Source of the DNA: Paenibacillus sp. E222 | GTDB lineage: Bacteria; Bacillota; Bacilli; Paenibacillales; Paenibacillaceae | NCBI RefSeq assembly: GCF_013401555.1 | Contig: NZ_CP058552.1 | Span: forward strand, 5,456,001-5,520,000 | Direction: 5' to 3' | DNA: 64,000 nucleotides | In this document: in pieces, positions 53,221 to 60,866 of the stretch | Position numbering within the stretch: position 1 is the first letter of the stretch | Layout of the letters: each line of letters starts with the position of its first letter | Notes under the pieces: generated by a model | What the model saw: the letters and a program-made list of their open reading frames with translations, nothing else | Told to the model about the DNA's origin: nothing | Database searches by the model: none | Translations under genes and position numbers: made by a program

Positions 53221-54864
53221 TTATTTATTTGCATTAATGACCTCATTCACTTCCTGAGTGATCTGGTCACCACCAAGCTTTTTCCAATTTGCAACAAATT
53301 TATCGAACTCGTCAATGGAGAGGTTGCCATAGATGATTTTCAGAAACGTCTCAGCGCGCAGTTTATCCAGGGTTGCCTGTTTCGTGTTCATGGTTCTGGT
53401 CGGGGCGTAGATAAATTCATTCATGACAATGAGGTCGTTATCCCGATAATATTTAATGACGCCCTGCGAGCTTTCCGGTCCAAAAATGCGTTCCATATGC
53501 CACTTATCCAGATTGCCATTGCGGTAATCCATAATATCATCGTAGAACAGCTTCGCTTCAAGCTCTAATCCGGATGTATCTCCCGTTTTGAGCGCCTGCT
53601 CGACTTCATCCTGTGCTTTTACGTTTTTGTTGGCAGGCAGATTGGACACAGTCGCATTATGAAAACCAAGTCCGGTCAAGCCGTTCAAATACGCAGCACG
53701 TTCTTCCTTGGCTGACTCACCGAACATTTTCTCTGCCTGAAAATTCAGCAGCTTGATCAATGCTTCCGGGTGCTCATAACCTTTACGTACGGCAAATATG
53801 CCGCCCAAGCTTAGGTGGTTCTGCGTTTTGGCAGGTTGATCATCGATCGATTGAACCGGGTAAGGCAGCCAGTCCACGTTCTTATCCTTCTTGATCATGC
53901 TGCTAACCTGAAATGGTGCCCATTGTGGCAGGAAGAACATGCCTGATTTGCCTGCATTCACATCTTCCATCATCTTCGTAAAATCCTTCACTCCAAACTC
54001 AGGATCAATAACGCCCTTCGAATACAGATTTTGCAGCTCGCGTAACCCTTCCTTCACCTCAGGCTGAATGGTTCCATTCACAACCTGACCTGAAGCATCC
54101 TTGATCCAGGTTTCGAGATAACCATGATAACCGAGCAGGAACGCATTAATTGGCAAATCCTTGTTGAGTGCAATACCATACGTATCCTCTTTGCCATTTC
54201 CGTCCGGATCTTCAAAGGTGAAGGCTTCCGCAATCTTGATGACGTCCTGCATTGATTTTGGCGCTTCAAGCCCTACCTTCTTTAACCAATCCTGGCGAAT
54301 CCAGATCATATCCGAGGAATCCAGCGAGCCTGGAAAACTCACCATCGCGTATATCTTGCCATCTTTGGTTACTGGCTTCAACCCTGCTCCGTCCTCAGCA
54401 GACATAAATTCCTTGACCAGATCGGATGCATACTTATCATAGACTTCTGTCAAATCTTCCAGCATCCCCGCTTCATGCAGCTGCTCGAACTGCACAGCAC
54501 TTACTTTCAATACATCTGGCAAATCGCCACTCGCCAGGGTAACGTTCATTTTGTCGTTATAATTGGCATCCGGGACAATCCAGTCATAGGTGACATCGAT
54601 GCCCAGCTCGTCCTTGTATCCTCTGGTCCAAATGTTATTGGCGTGTGTATCGCCCTCAGCAAGTGATTCTTTCCCGGTTTCATTCATGGTTGAAGTTAAT
54701 TTGATGGGTGGATCATATTTCGTAAGCGGACCTCCGGCATCCTGCTGTGTGTTCGGCTGGGCTTCATTCTCAGCATTCCCCGTACCAGATGAACAAGCTG
54801 CAAGCGTGGTTGCCAGAACCATGGTTAACGTTAACAGTGCGAATTTCTTTAATGACATGTTCAT
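53221..54864 (-). CDS. Sugar-binding lipoprotein of the second two-component-linked importer
   Basis: LplA-type extracellular solute-binding protein, 547 residues. GGGGG lies six bases before the ATG. The signal peptide ends with LAAC (Cys24 lipidated) and a linker rich in Asn and Gln follows. Typical stretches are ASGDLPDVLKVSA, the FEDPDGNGKEDTYGIAL metal-loop motif and GLGFHNATVSNLPANKN. Unusually, it is the last gene of its system, downstream of the kinase and regulator, and has its own promoter region with a cre-like site and a regulator site. Confidence 0.93.
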   Translation of the reverse strand: MNMSLKKFALLTLTMVLATTLAACSSGTGNAENEAQPNTQQDAGGPLTKYDPPIKLTSTMNETGKESLAEGDTHANNIWTRGYKDELGIDVTYDWIVPDANYNDKMNVTLASGDLPDVLKVSAVQFEQLHEAGMLEDLTEVYDKYASDLVKEFMSAEDGAGLKPVTKDGKIYAMVSFPGSLDSSDMIWIRQDWLKKVGLEAPKSMQDVIKIAEAFTFEDPDGNGKEDTYGIALNKDLPINAFLLGYHGYLETWIKDASGQVVNGTIQPEVKEGLRELQNLYSKGVIDPEFGVKDFTKMMEDVNAGKSGMFFLPQWAPFQVSSMIKKDKNVDWLPYPVQSIDDQPAKTQNHLSLGGIFAVRKGYEHPEALIKLLNFQAEKMFGESAKEERAAYLNGLTGLGFHNATVSNLPANKNVKAQDEVEQALKTGDTSGLELEAKLFYDDIMDYRNGNLDKWHMERIFGPESSQGVIKYYRDNDLIVMNEFIYAPTRTMNTKQATLDKLRAETFLKIIYGNLSIDEFDKFVANWKKLGGDQITQEVNEVINANK

Positions 54865-54939
54865 GCGAATCCCCCTTTTTATTCCTCCCGTGAGGTATAT
54901 AAGATGAATTAATGAATATTAAACGTGGCACTCCGATAG

Positions 54940-55094
54940 CAGAACAACCTTTTGATCGCTGTTATCCCCAGATTTCCTTTATCCCTTTTTGAAGGGAGAA
55001 ATCCGGTTATAAAGGCGAGTTTATGCTTACGAAGTAGCTTTCATGGAAAGCTTTTAGCTCCGCTCCTACAGGTCTCTTCTGCTCTCTCCGTTAT
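54940..55094 (+). repeat. Left copy of a 120-155-base inverted repeat pair
   Basis: Runs from CAGAAC (54940) through GATCGCTGTTATCCCCAG (54954), a CCCTT/AAGGG hairpin core, AAATCCGG and ATAAAGGCGA (to 55019), to CTCTCCGTTAT (55083). The same ordered blocks occur in reverse orientation at 60700-60820. The core alone is partly palindromic. It lies in the predicted 5' leader of the binding-protein mRNA, antisense to it. Probably a dispersed non-coding element. Confidence 0.7.
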
Positions 55095-55121
55095 GATTTA
55101 ATCTTCTTTCATCTTATATAT

Positions 55122-55190
55122 ATTTTATTTTAGTAAGAAAGCGCTATCACTTCGAGTGTACCCCGTTGACATCTGGTATCTTTGATTTAC
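55122..55190 (-). promoter_or_regulatory. Promoter region of the second binding-protein gene: cre and regulator site
   Basis: A 26-base element at 55165-55190 has half sites GTTGAC and ATTTAC 20 bases apart around GGTATCTTT; the same element stands before LplB at 60571-60596. Next, 55136-55149 (AGAAAGCGCTATCA) matches the cre consensus at 13 of 14 positions, followed by a minus-strand -10-like TAAAAT at 55122-55127. The predicted leader to the ATG at 54864 is about 250 bases and contains the repeat element. Confidence 0.6.
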
Positions 55191-55194
55191 CATT

Positions 55195-56865
55195 TCAGAC
55201 TTGATCTAACTTTTTTTGATCCCGATATTCCTGCGGCGTGCAGCCGGTGGCTTTTTTGAAGAAACGATAAAAATAGTGCTGATCACTAAATCCGACCTTG
55301 GCGGATATTTCATGCATTTTGCAGGTGGAGCCGAGAAGTAATTCCTTGCTGCGCTCAATACGCCGGTCGTGAATATAGTCGGATATGCCTTTGCCAGTAA
55401 TACGTTTGTACCAACGGGACAGATATGACGGATTGAGGGAAACCTCCTGTGCAATTCGGGTTAGCGATAGGTCATCCTCCAGATGGTGCTTGATATAATG
55501 ATGAATGGTAATGAGAATCTGCGACTGATCATGGATGCGCGTAACACTTCTTTTGGAGATGATCCATTCATATGCCGATTGATAGAAGACCAACAGATCA
55601 GACCAGGGCGTATGGATGTCAAAATGAAGCATTCGAGACAGCGCAATTTCCTCCATTGCTGATTCGTACAAGCCCAGTTCATGAACAAGCTCAATCAGTG
55701 CATTACCTGCGCCTGAATAGATCTTCATTCGAAAGAATGGGTCCTGAAGCCCTTCTTTTGCAGCCTCTGTCCATTTGTGAAACGACTCCATCCACTCCCT
55801 GTCACCTGCTGTAACAAGCTGCCTGATCTGATCCAGATGAAGAATCGCAACACTCTGCTGATTCAAAATATTGGGAGTGTACGGCGAATCATGCTGCACC
55901 TTGACGCGAAGAAGCTTCTCCATCCCAAGTCCAGGGCCCTCATGGATCGACAGACGTAACTGCGCAATCGCCTGACTTAACTCCATCCACTCCACCGCCT
56001 GTTCACTCACCATAATGGAGACGGAGAGATTCAGACAATCCGCACAGGATTGCTGCACAGACTCCAGCGTTCCATAGACGAAACGCAGCGTCTGTTCCCA
56101 CTTCTCCTGCTGTCCCGTATGGAAGCTCGATGGCTCCGTCTTGGGCTGAACAAAGCAGGCGATCACCTGATAATCCAGATCAATGGCTTTGACCTTGGCC
56201 TTATCCTGAAGCAGCTCCTCCGCAACATTGGCAACCGCATAGCGAATTAAACTCCGATCCGCCTGGGATTGATAGTTATTCCACTCCTCAACCCGTATGA
56301 TGACCGGGATTACCGGCTCGTTGGACATGAAAGGTAGCTGGACCGCATCCAATTCTTCCTGAAGCGAGGCGATATCATGCCTTTCCGTTCGTTTTAGGAG
56401 ATCCAGCAGTAACTGTCTCTGTAGCTGCGGCAGCGCTCTGGGCAGCTTGCTGCGAAACCAGGCATGCTGGTAACGGAAATCATTTTCCTCCGATAGTTGT
56501 GTTAAGGCCCGCTCTACCGCTGCACGAATATGACTCATGCCCTCTGTTTTTAACAGGTAATCCACGACACAAGGGTTGCGTATCGCTTGATGTGCATAAT
56601 CAAATTCGTTATGACCTGTCAGCAATAGCACTTTGCATCGTGGCCAGCGATCCATAATCTTCTCGATCAGCTCCATGCCATCCATACCGGGCATACAGAT
56701 GTCGCTCAGCACGATATCAATTTTGACGGAATTCAACCACTCGATTGCTTCAAAGGCAGAGTATGCCTTAATGATTTCCATATCCTGAAAATCCGCTCTT
56801 TGAAAGAAAGCATAAAGACCATCCAAAATAACCGGTTCATCATCTACAATTAACATCCGCTGCAT
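55195..56865 (-). CDS. AraC-type response regulator of the second importer system
   Basis: YesN-type response regulator, 556 residues, GGGAG before the ATG. The receiver domain has Asp8/Asp9 (MLIVDDEPVILDG), phospho-acceptor Asp55 in IVLSDICMPGMDGMELI and the LLLTGHNEFDYAHQAI switch. A long middle domain without recognised family follows. The C-terminal AraC domain reads LSLTRIAQEVSLNPSYLSRWYKR and MHEISAKVGFSDQHYFYRFFKKATGCTPQEYR. It is four bases after the kinase gene. Matching 26-base elements upstream of LplB and of the binding protein are its likely targets. Confidence 0.95.
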   Translation of the reverse strand: MQRMLIVDDEPVILDGLYAFFQRADFQDMEIIKAYSAFEAIEWLNSVKIDIVLSDICMPGMDGMELIEKIMDRWPRCKVLLLTGHNEFDYAHQAIRNPCVVDYLLKTEGMSHIRAAVERALTQLSEENDFRYQHAWFRSKLPRALPQLQRQLLLDLLKRTERHDIASLQEELDAVQLPFMSNEPVIPVIIRVEEWNNYQSQADRSLIRYAVANVAEELLQDKAKVKAIDLDYQVIACFVQPKTEPSSFHTGQQEKWEQTLRFVYGTLESVQQSCADCLNLSVSIMVSEQAVEWMELSQAIAQLRLSIHEGPGLGMEKLLRVKVQHDSPYTPNILNQQSVAILHLDQIRQLVTAGDREWMESFHKWTEAAKEGLQDPFFRMKIYSGAGNALIELVHELGLYESAMEEIALSRMLHFDIHTPWSDLLVFYQSAYEWIISKRSVTRIHDQSQILITIHHYIKHHLEDDLSLTRIAQEVSLNPSYLSRWYKRITGKGISDYIHDRRIERSKELLLGSTCKMHEISAKVGFSDQHYFYRFFKKATGCTPQEYRDQKKLDQV

Positions 56866-56869
56866 ACGA

Positions 56870-58621
56870 TTACTCCCGTCTCCATGGAATATTTAAAATC
56901 ATGCATAAACCGCCCAACGCACTGCGCTGCGCACTAAGGCCATAGCCCGTCCCAAACTTGATCCTTAAACGTTGATTCACATTCATCAGTCCCGTAATCT
57001 CTTCATTCCCATGTCTCTGATTCGCAGATTCTTGAAAGGATGCTTGCAGGCTGCTCAGGATTTCATCCGATAATTGATCGCCATCATCTTCTATCCGAAC
57101 GGACAACTTGTCATGTTCGACTTGATAGGATAATTTCAGAATCCCGCCCTGACTGCGTTTGGCAAGGGCATGCTCGAAGACGTTCTCCACAATCGGCTGA
57201 ATAATGACTCGGGGAATGGTGATGTCTCTATACTCCCTGCTTAGTTCCTCCAGTTGCAGTTGGACTCTTGAGCCAAATCGGATTTTCTGAATGGAAGCAT
57301 AGACCAAGGCATGGTCCACTTCTTCACCAAGCGAAACCTCGGAATGAGAATCCCTGGACATATACCTGAAATATTGACCCAAATAATCGGTAAATTCCTG
57401 AATCAATTCAACATTCTCGACCTCGGCCATTTGCTTGATGCTGAACAGACTGTTATATAGAAAATGAGGCTGAATCTGGGACTGCAAATGTTTGAGTTCT
57501 GCCTCGCTGGTTCGAATCCGGGCAACATAATTTTCATCAATCAAAATATGTAAGCGCTCTATCATGTGGTTGAAGCGAGAGTATAAATAACCGAATTCAT
57601 CGCGTCTGGATTGCGGAATATGAATACTGGTCTGACCTTGCTCCGCCATTCTGAACCCGCGAATGAGCACAGATAACGGCTTGTGAATGGACCTGTAGAT
57701 CGAAAAAGAGAAGATCATAATGATAACAATGGAAATAAGCGTCAACGTCCATAGCCATAGGTTGTACTGTTCCAGGGGTGCTTGGAGCACATCATTAGGG
57801 ATGCTGGCTGTCAGCGTGAACGAGTGATCGGGATCATATAGCGAATAATACAGATATGCATCGGATTGAAATCTCGTCACTTGCATGGATTCTGCTGAAT
57901 CCGGTGATACCTTTTTCAATTGTGCGGCCGATACAGGTTCATCCGAAGAAGAAATGAGCACATGGTGCTGCTCACCGAAGCTCAGTGTAATATCACTGCC
58001 TCCTGTTTCCGCGAGCTGCTGTAATCTGTGCTTCAGTTCTTCCGCAGACAAGCGGATGCCTAATATAAAATTGGGCGCTTCCTCATGATTCATGTTATAC
58101 GGATTGCTTTTGAGAAAATAAAGATTGTTATCCGAATAAGACAACTCACCATTCAGATTTCCCATAGTTGCCAGCAGATCCTTCCATTCTGAATCCTCCA
58201 CATTGCGAATTCCGTCCACTGCGCTGACCCGTTTATGCAGAGCCGGAACGTAATATACCACATCGCTGATATAGGGACTCGTCACCATGATCTGCCCCAG
58301 CTTGTTGTGGATATTATTGAGACTGGAAGTCACTTCATATCTGTTCATAATGGCAGCTCGTGTACTTAGGGTAGACATCGTTTCATCGAACGAGAATTCG
58401 GTAACAAGTCCACTCATTCGCTCCAGTTCAAATTGCAGATGATTGTGGTAGAAATACAACTTCGATTCATGCGCCTTCTCCACTTCCGTCTGCATTTGCT
58501 TGGAGCTGGTATGCGTGATCATAATGCTGATCCCATATAAGGGCAAAATGACGAGCACAAAGGCAATCATCAGTTTGACGACGATGGATGCATTTTTCCA
58601 GCCACCCACTGCAAATCTCAT
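56870..58621 (-). CDS. YesM-type sensor histidine kinase of the second importer system
   Basis: Membrane sensor kinase of 583 residues starting at the ATG at 58621, ten bases after GGAG. Segments in order: membrane helix (LMIAFVLVILPLYGISIMI), extracellular Cache-like sensor, second helix (LWLWTLTLISIVIIMIFSFSIY), HAMP, the His_kinase box with phospho-acceptor His in LQSQIQPHFLYNSLFSIKQ, and a HATPase domain with IIQPIVENVFEHAL. The G1 box is IEDDGDQLSDE, weaker than DxGxG in this family. It is preceded by a terminator-like hairpin after LplC and is followed by its regulator. Confidence 0.94.
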   Translation of the reverse strand: MRFAVGGWKNASIVVKLMIAFVLVILPLYGISIMITHTSSKQMQTEVEKAHESKLYFYHNHLQFELERMSGLVTEFSFDETMSTLSTRAAIMNRYEVTSSLNNIHNKLGQIMVTSPYISDVVYYVPALHKRVSAVDGIRNVEDSEWKDLLATMGNLNGELSYSDNNLYFLKSNPYNMNHEEAPNFILGIRLSAEELKHRLQQLAETGGSDITLSFGEQHHVLISSSDEPVSAAQLKKVSPDSAESMQVTRFQSDAYLYYSLYDPDHSFTLTASIPNDVLQAPLEQYNLWLWTLTLISIVIIMIFSFSIYRSIHKPLSVLIRGFRMAEQGQTSIHIPQSRRDEFGYLYSRFNHMIERLHILIDENYVARIRTSEAELKHLQSQIQPHFLYNSLFSIKQMAEVENVELIQEFTDYLGQYFRYMSRDSHSEVSLGEEVDHALVYASIQKIRFGSRVQLQLEELSREYRDITIPRVIIQPIVENVFEHALAKRSQGGILKLSYQVEHDKLSVRIEDDGDQLSDEILSSLQASFQESANQRHGNEEITGLMNVNQRLRIKFGTGYGLSAQRSALGGLCMILNIPWRRE

Positions 58622-58647
58622 TTCCCCTTCACTCCTGTCCTCAACGG

Positions 58648-58673
58648 CAAAAAGGAGCCGGAAATCGGCTCCT
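58648..58673 (-). terminator. Hairpin plus U-run between LplC and the kinase
   Basis: Perfect stem AGGAGCCG / CGGCTCCT followed by TTTTTG on the minus strand, inside the operon. It probably lowers kinase and regulator expression relative to the permeases. Confidence 0.75.
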
Positions 58674-58697
58674 CCCATTGGTTTTCCTCCATCGATC

Positions 58698-59588
58698 TTA
58701 TCCCTTTACACTACCGACAACAAGTCCATGAACGAAATACCTTTGCAGGAACGGATACACGAGCAGAATGGGTATAACGGACAAAAAGATTTGGGACGCC
58801 TGGGTCGTTCTGTCCGACACCTGACTTAACAGGGTTGCATCCTCCAGGGTCATCATCTCACTCTGAATCATCGTCACTTGCTGGAGCATCGATTGCAGAT
58901 ACGTGGCTAGTGGATAACCTTCCGGACTTTTCATATAGATCATGCCGTCAAACCAAGCGTTCCAGTGCCCCACCATGGCAAACAATGTGATGGTTGCAAT
59001 ACTGGGCAATGAAATAGGAAGGTAAATGCTGCATAGTGTGCGGAAATGGCCTGCTCCATCCATCCAAGCCGCCTCTTCCAGCTCCTTCGGCAAACCCCGG
59101 AAGAAATTCAGCATAAGCAATACATTAAAGATCGGAACCGCTCCCGGTAAAATCAGGGCCCAGATCGAATCCAACAGACCTGCTTCCTTAACAACTAGAT
59201 AACCCGGAATCAATCCACCACTGAACAGCATGGTAAAGACAAAAATCCACGCATAGAACGTTCTTGAACGAAACTTCGCTGCCTCTTTGGAAAGCGGATA
59301 GGCTACAAGAATCGTGAAAATCAGGTTGGTCGCAACTCCGAGTACAACACGGAGAAGACTTGTACCGAATGAATTTAGAAACTGCTGATTTTCGAGAATG
59401 TATTTATACGAAGACAAGGTGAAGTCCACCGGCCAGAATGTGACACTCCCCGCCTTGACTGCATCACTCGAGCTAAAAGAAATTGCCAGAATATTCACAA
59501 TGGGAAACAGGCACAGCAAGGCAAGAAGGGTCAGGATGACATAATTCATCCCCAGAAACCAACGATAGGCTCTCGAAGCGTGATGCAT
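58698..59588 (-). CDS. LplC-like sugar ABC transporter permease
   Basis: CUT1 permease, 296 residues, GGAGG seven bases before the ATG. Six membrane segments; EAA loop ELEEAAWMDGAGHFRTLCSIYLPIS; C-terminus FVHGLVVGSVKG, typical for the group. It follows LplB by 15 bases and partners with it and with the lipoprotein encoded at 53221-54864. Confidence 0.94.
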   Translation of the reverse strand: MHHASRAYRWFLGMNYVILTLLALLCLFPIVNILAISFSSSDAVKAGSVTFWPVDFTLSSYKYILENQQFLNSFGTSLLRVVLGVATNLIFTILVAYPLSKEAAKFRSRTFYAWIFVFTMLFSGGLIPGYLVVKEAGLLDSIWALILPGAVPIFNVLLMLNFFRGLPKELEEAAWMDGAGHFRTLCSIYLPISLPSIATITLFAMVGHWNAWFDGMIYMKSPEGYPLATYLQSMLQQVTMIQSEMMTLEDATLLSQVSDRTTQASQIFLSVIPILLVYPFLQRYFVHGLVVGSVKG

Positions 59589-59603
59589 GTTCTTGCCTCC
59601 TTT

Positions 59604-60509
59604 CTAGAAAATCCGATAATTGGCTAATCGATAGGCGAGGAAATAACCCAGCCCGATAAAGATAAACGAAACGACTGACTTAATGAGACCTAATGCGGTT
59701 GAGACCGAATATTGTGCATCCTGCAGACCGATCCGATAAATCATCGTATCCAGAATGTCTCCGGATTCATAGACGAGCGGATTGTAGAGGTTGAACACTT
59801 GGTCAAAACCACCGTTAAGCACGTTACCCAGACTCAGTGTAACCATCAGAATCACGATGGGACGAATGCCAGGAAGCGTAATATGCCAGGTCTGCTTCCA
59901 TCTTCCTGCTCCATCCATTACAGATGCTTCGTACAGGGATTTATCAATGTTTGTCAGGGCGGCCAAATATATAATCGTGCCAAATCCGAATTCTTTCCAT
60001 TGGTCCGTAATGACGAGTATGTAAGGAAACCATTCGTTACTGGCCAGGAATTGAACAGGTTCAACCCCTATCGCCTTAAGCAGCATATTGACGATCCCGG
60101 TACTGGGGGATAATACATCCACAATGATTCCAGCCAAAATGACCCAGGAGAAGAAATGCGGCATATAGATAACCGTCTGAATCGTTCGTTTAAAGCCTGT
60201 TCTGCGCACCTCGTTCAGGAGCAGGGCCACAAGTACCGGAATGACCAAACCGGACACAATCTTCATCACGGAAATAAATACGGTATTCCATACGACCTGT
60301 CCGAACCCCGGCAGATCAAACAGATATCTGAAATTGTCCAGGCCGACCCAGTTCATATTTTTGAATCCGGCAATGGGAGAGAAATTCTGAAAGGCAATGG
60401 AGAGTCCCGCCATCGGAATGTAACCGAATACAATAATGATGATCAGTCCAGGCAATATCATGAGATGAAGCGGCACGTTTCGTATAAATTGTTTGTAGTT
60501 GGAACGCAT
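59604..60509 (-). CDS. LplB-like sugar ABC transporter permease
   Basis: CUT1 permease, 301 residues, GAAGGAGGAG before the ATG. Landmarks are GYIPMAGLSIAFQNFSPIAG, VIYMPHFFSWVILAGI and the EAA loop LYEASVMDGAGRWKQTWHITLPGI. It opens the operon LplB-LplC-kinase-regulator. A separate terminator after the GH51 gene and a promoter with a regulator site lie in between. Confidence 0.94.
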   Translation of the reverse strand: MRSNYKQFIRNVPLHLMILPGLIIIIVFGYIPMAGLSIAFQNFSPIAGFKNMNWVGLDNFRYLFDLPGFGQVVWNTVFISVMKIVSGLVIPVLVALLLNEVRRTGFKRTIQTVIYMPHFFSWVILAGIIVDVLSPSTGIVNMLLKAIGVEPVQFLASNEWFPYILVITDQWKEFGFGTIIYLAALTNIDKSLYEASVMDGAGRWKQTWHITLPGIRPIVILMVTLSLGNVLNGGFDQVFNLYNPLVYESGDILDTMIYRIGLQDAQYSVSTALGLIKSVVSFIFIGLGYFLAYRLANYRIF

Positions 60510-60533
60510 AAGCTGTCTCCTCCTTCAAATTCA

Positions 60534-60596
60534 TTATAGAATCCGTCAGGAATCGGCAATAGTGTAGGCTATTTACTTTAGGTATCTTTTGTTGAC
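60534..60596 (-). promoter_or_regulatory. LplB-operon promoter with response-regulator element
   Basis: A perfect minus-strand -10 TATAAT (60534-60539) lies 25 bases before the start codon region; the -35 is poor (TATTGC at 16 bases). Directly upstream, 60571-60596 holds ATTTAC and GTTGAC half sites 20 bases apart around GGTATCTTT, the same arrangement as at 55165-55190. The position (about -44 to -69) fits activation by an AraC-type protein. Confidence 0.6.
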
Positions 60597-60612
60597 TCTC
60601 TTCCCGAAACAC

Positions 60613-60637
60613 CAAAAAACCGCGAGTATCGCGGTTC
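60613..60637 (-). terminator. Terminator downstream of the GH51 gene
   Basis: Perfect stem AACCGCGA / TCGCGGTT followed by six T on the minus strand, separating GH51 from the LplB operon. Confidence 0.85.
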
Positions 60638-60699
60638 TAAGGCTGCATCAGGTTATTATTGAGATATTAACTATATAATTTGTACTAGACATTTACACG

Positions 60700-60820
60700 A
60701 TAACGGAGAGGTCAGAAGGAATCTGGAGAAGCGAAGCGTTCGCCTTTATCACCGGATTTCCCCTTTTAAATAAGGGATTCAAAAAAATCTGGGGATAACA
60801 GCGATCGGAAGATGGTTCTG
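60700..60820 (-). repeat. Right copy of the inverted repeat pair
   Basis: Reverse-oriented relative of 54940-55094: on the minus strand it reads CAGAACCATCTTCCGATCGC, then TGTTATCCCCAGATTT, a CCCTT/AAGGG-containing hairpin core, AAATCCGGTGATAAAGGCGA and ends CTCTCCGTTAT. It is about 35 bases shorter, mainly between GGCGA and CTCTCC. It lies in the GH51 3' untranslated region, before that gene's terminator. Confidence 0.7.
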
Positions 60821-60866
60821 ACCACGTAGTGACTTTGCGTGAAAAATACTGGTTCAACTTATATAA

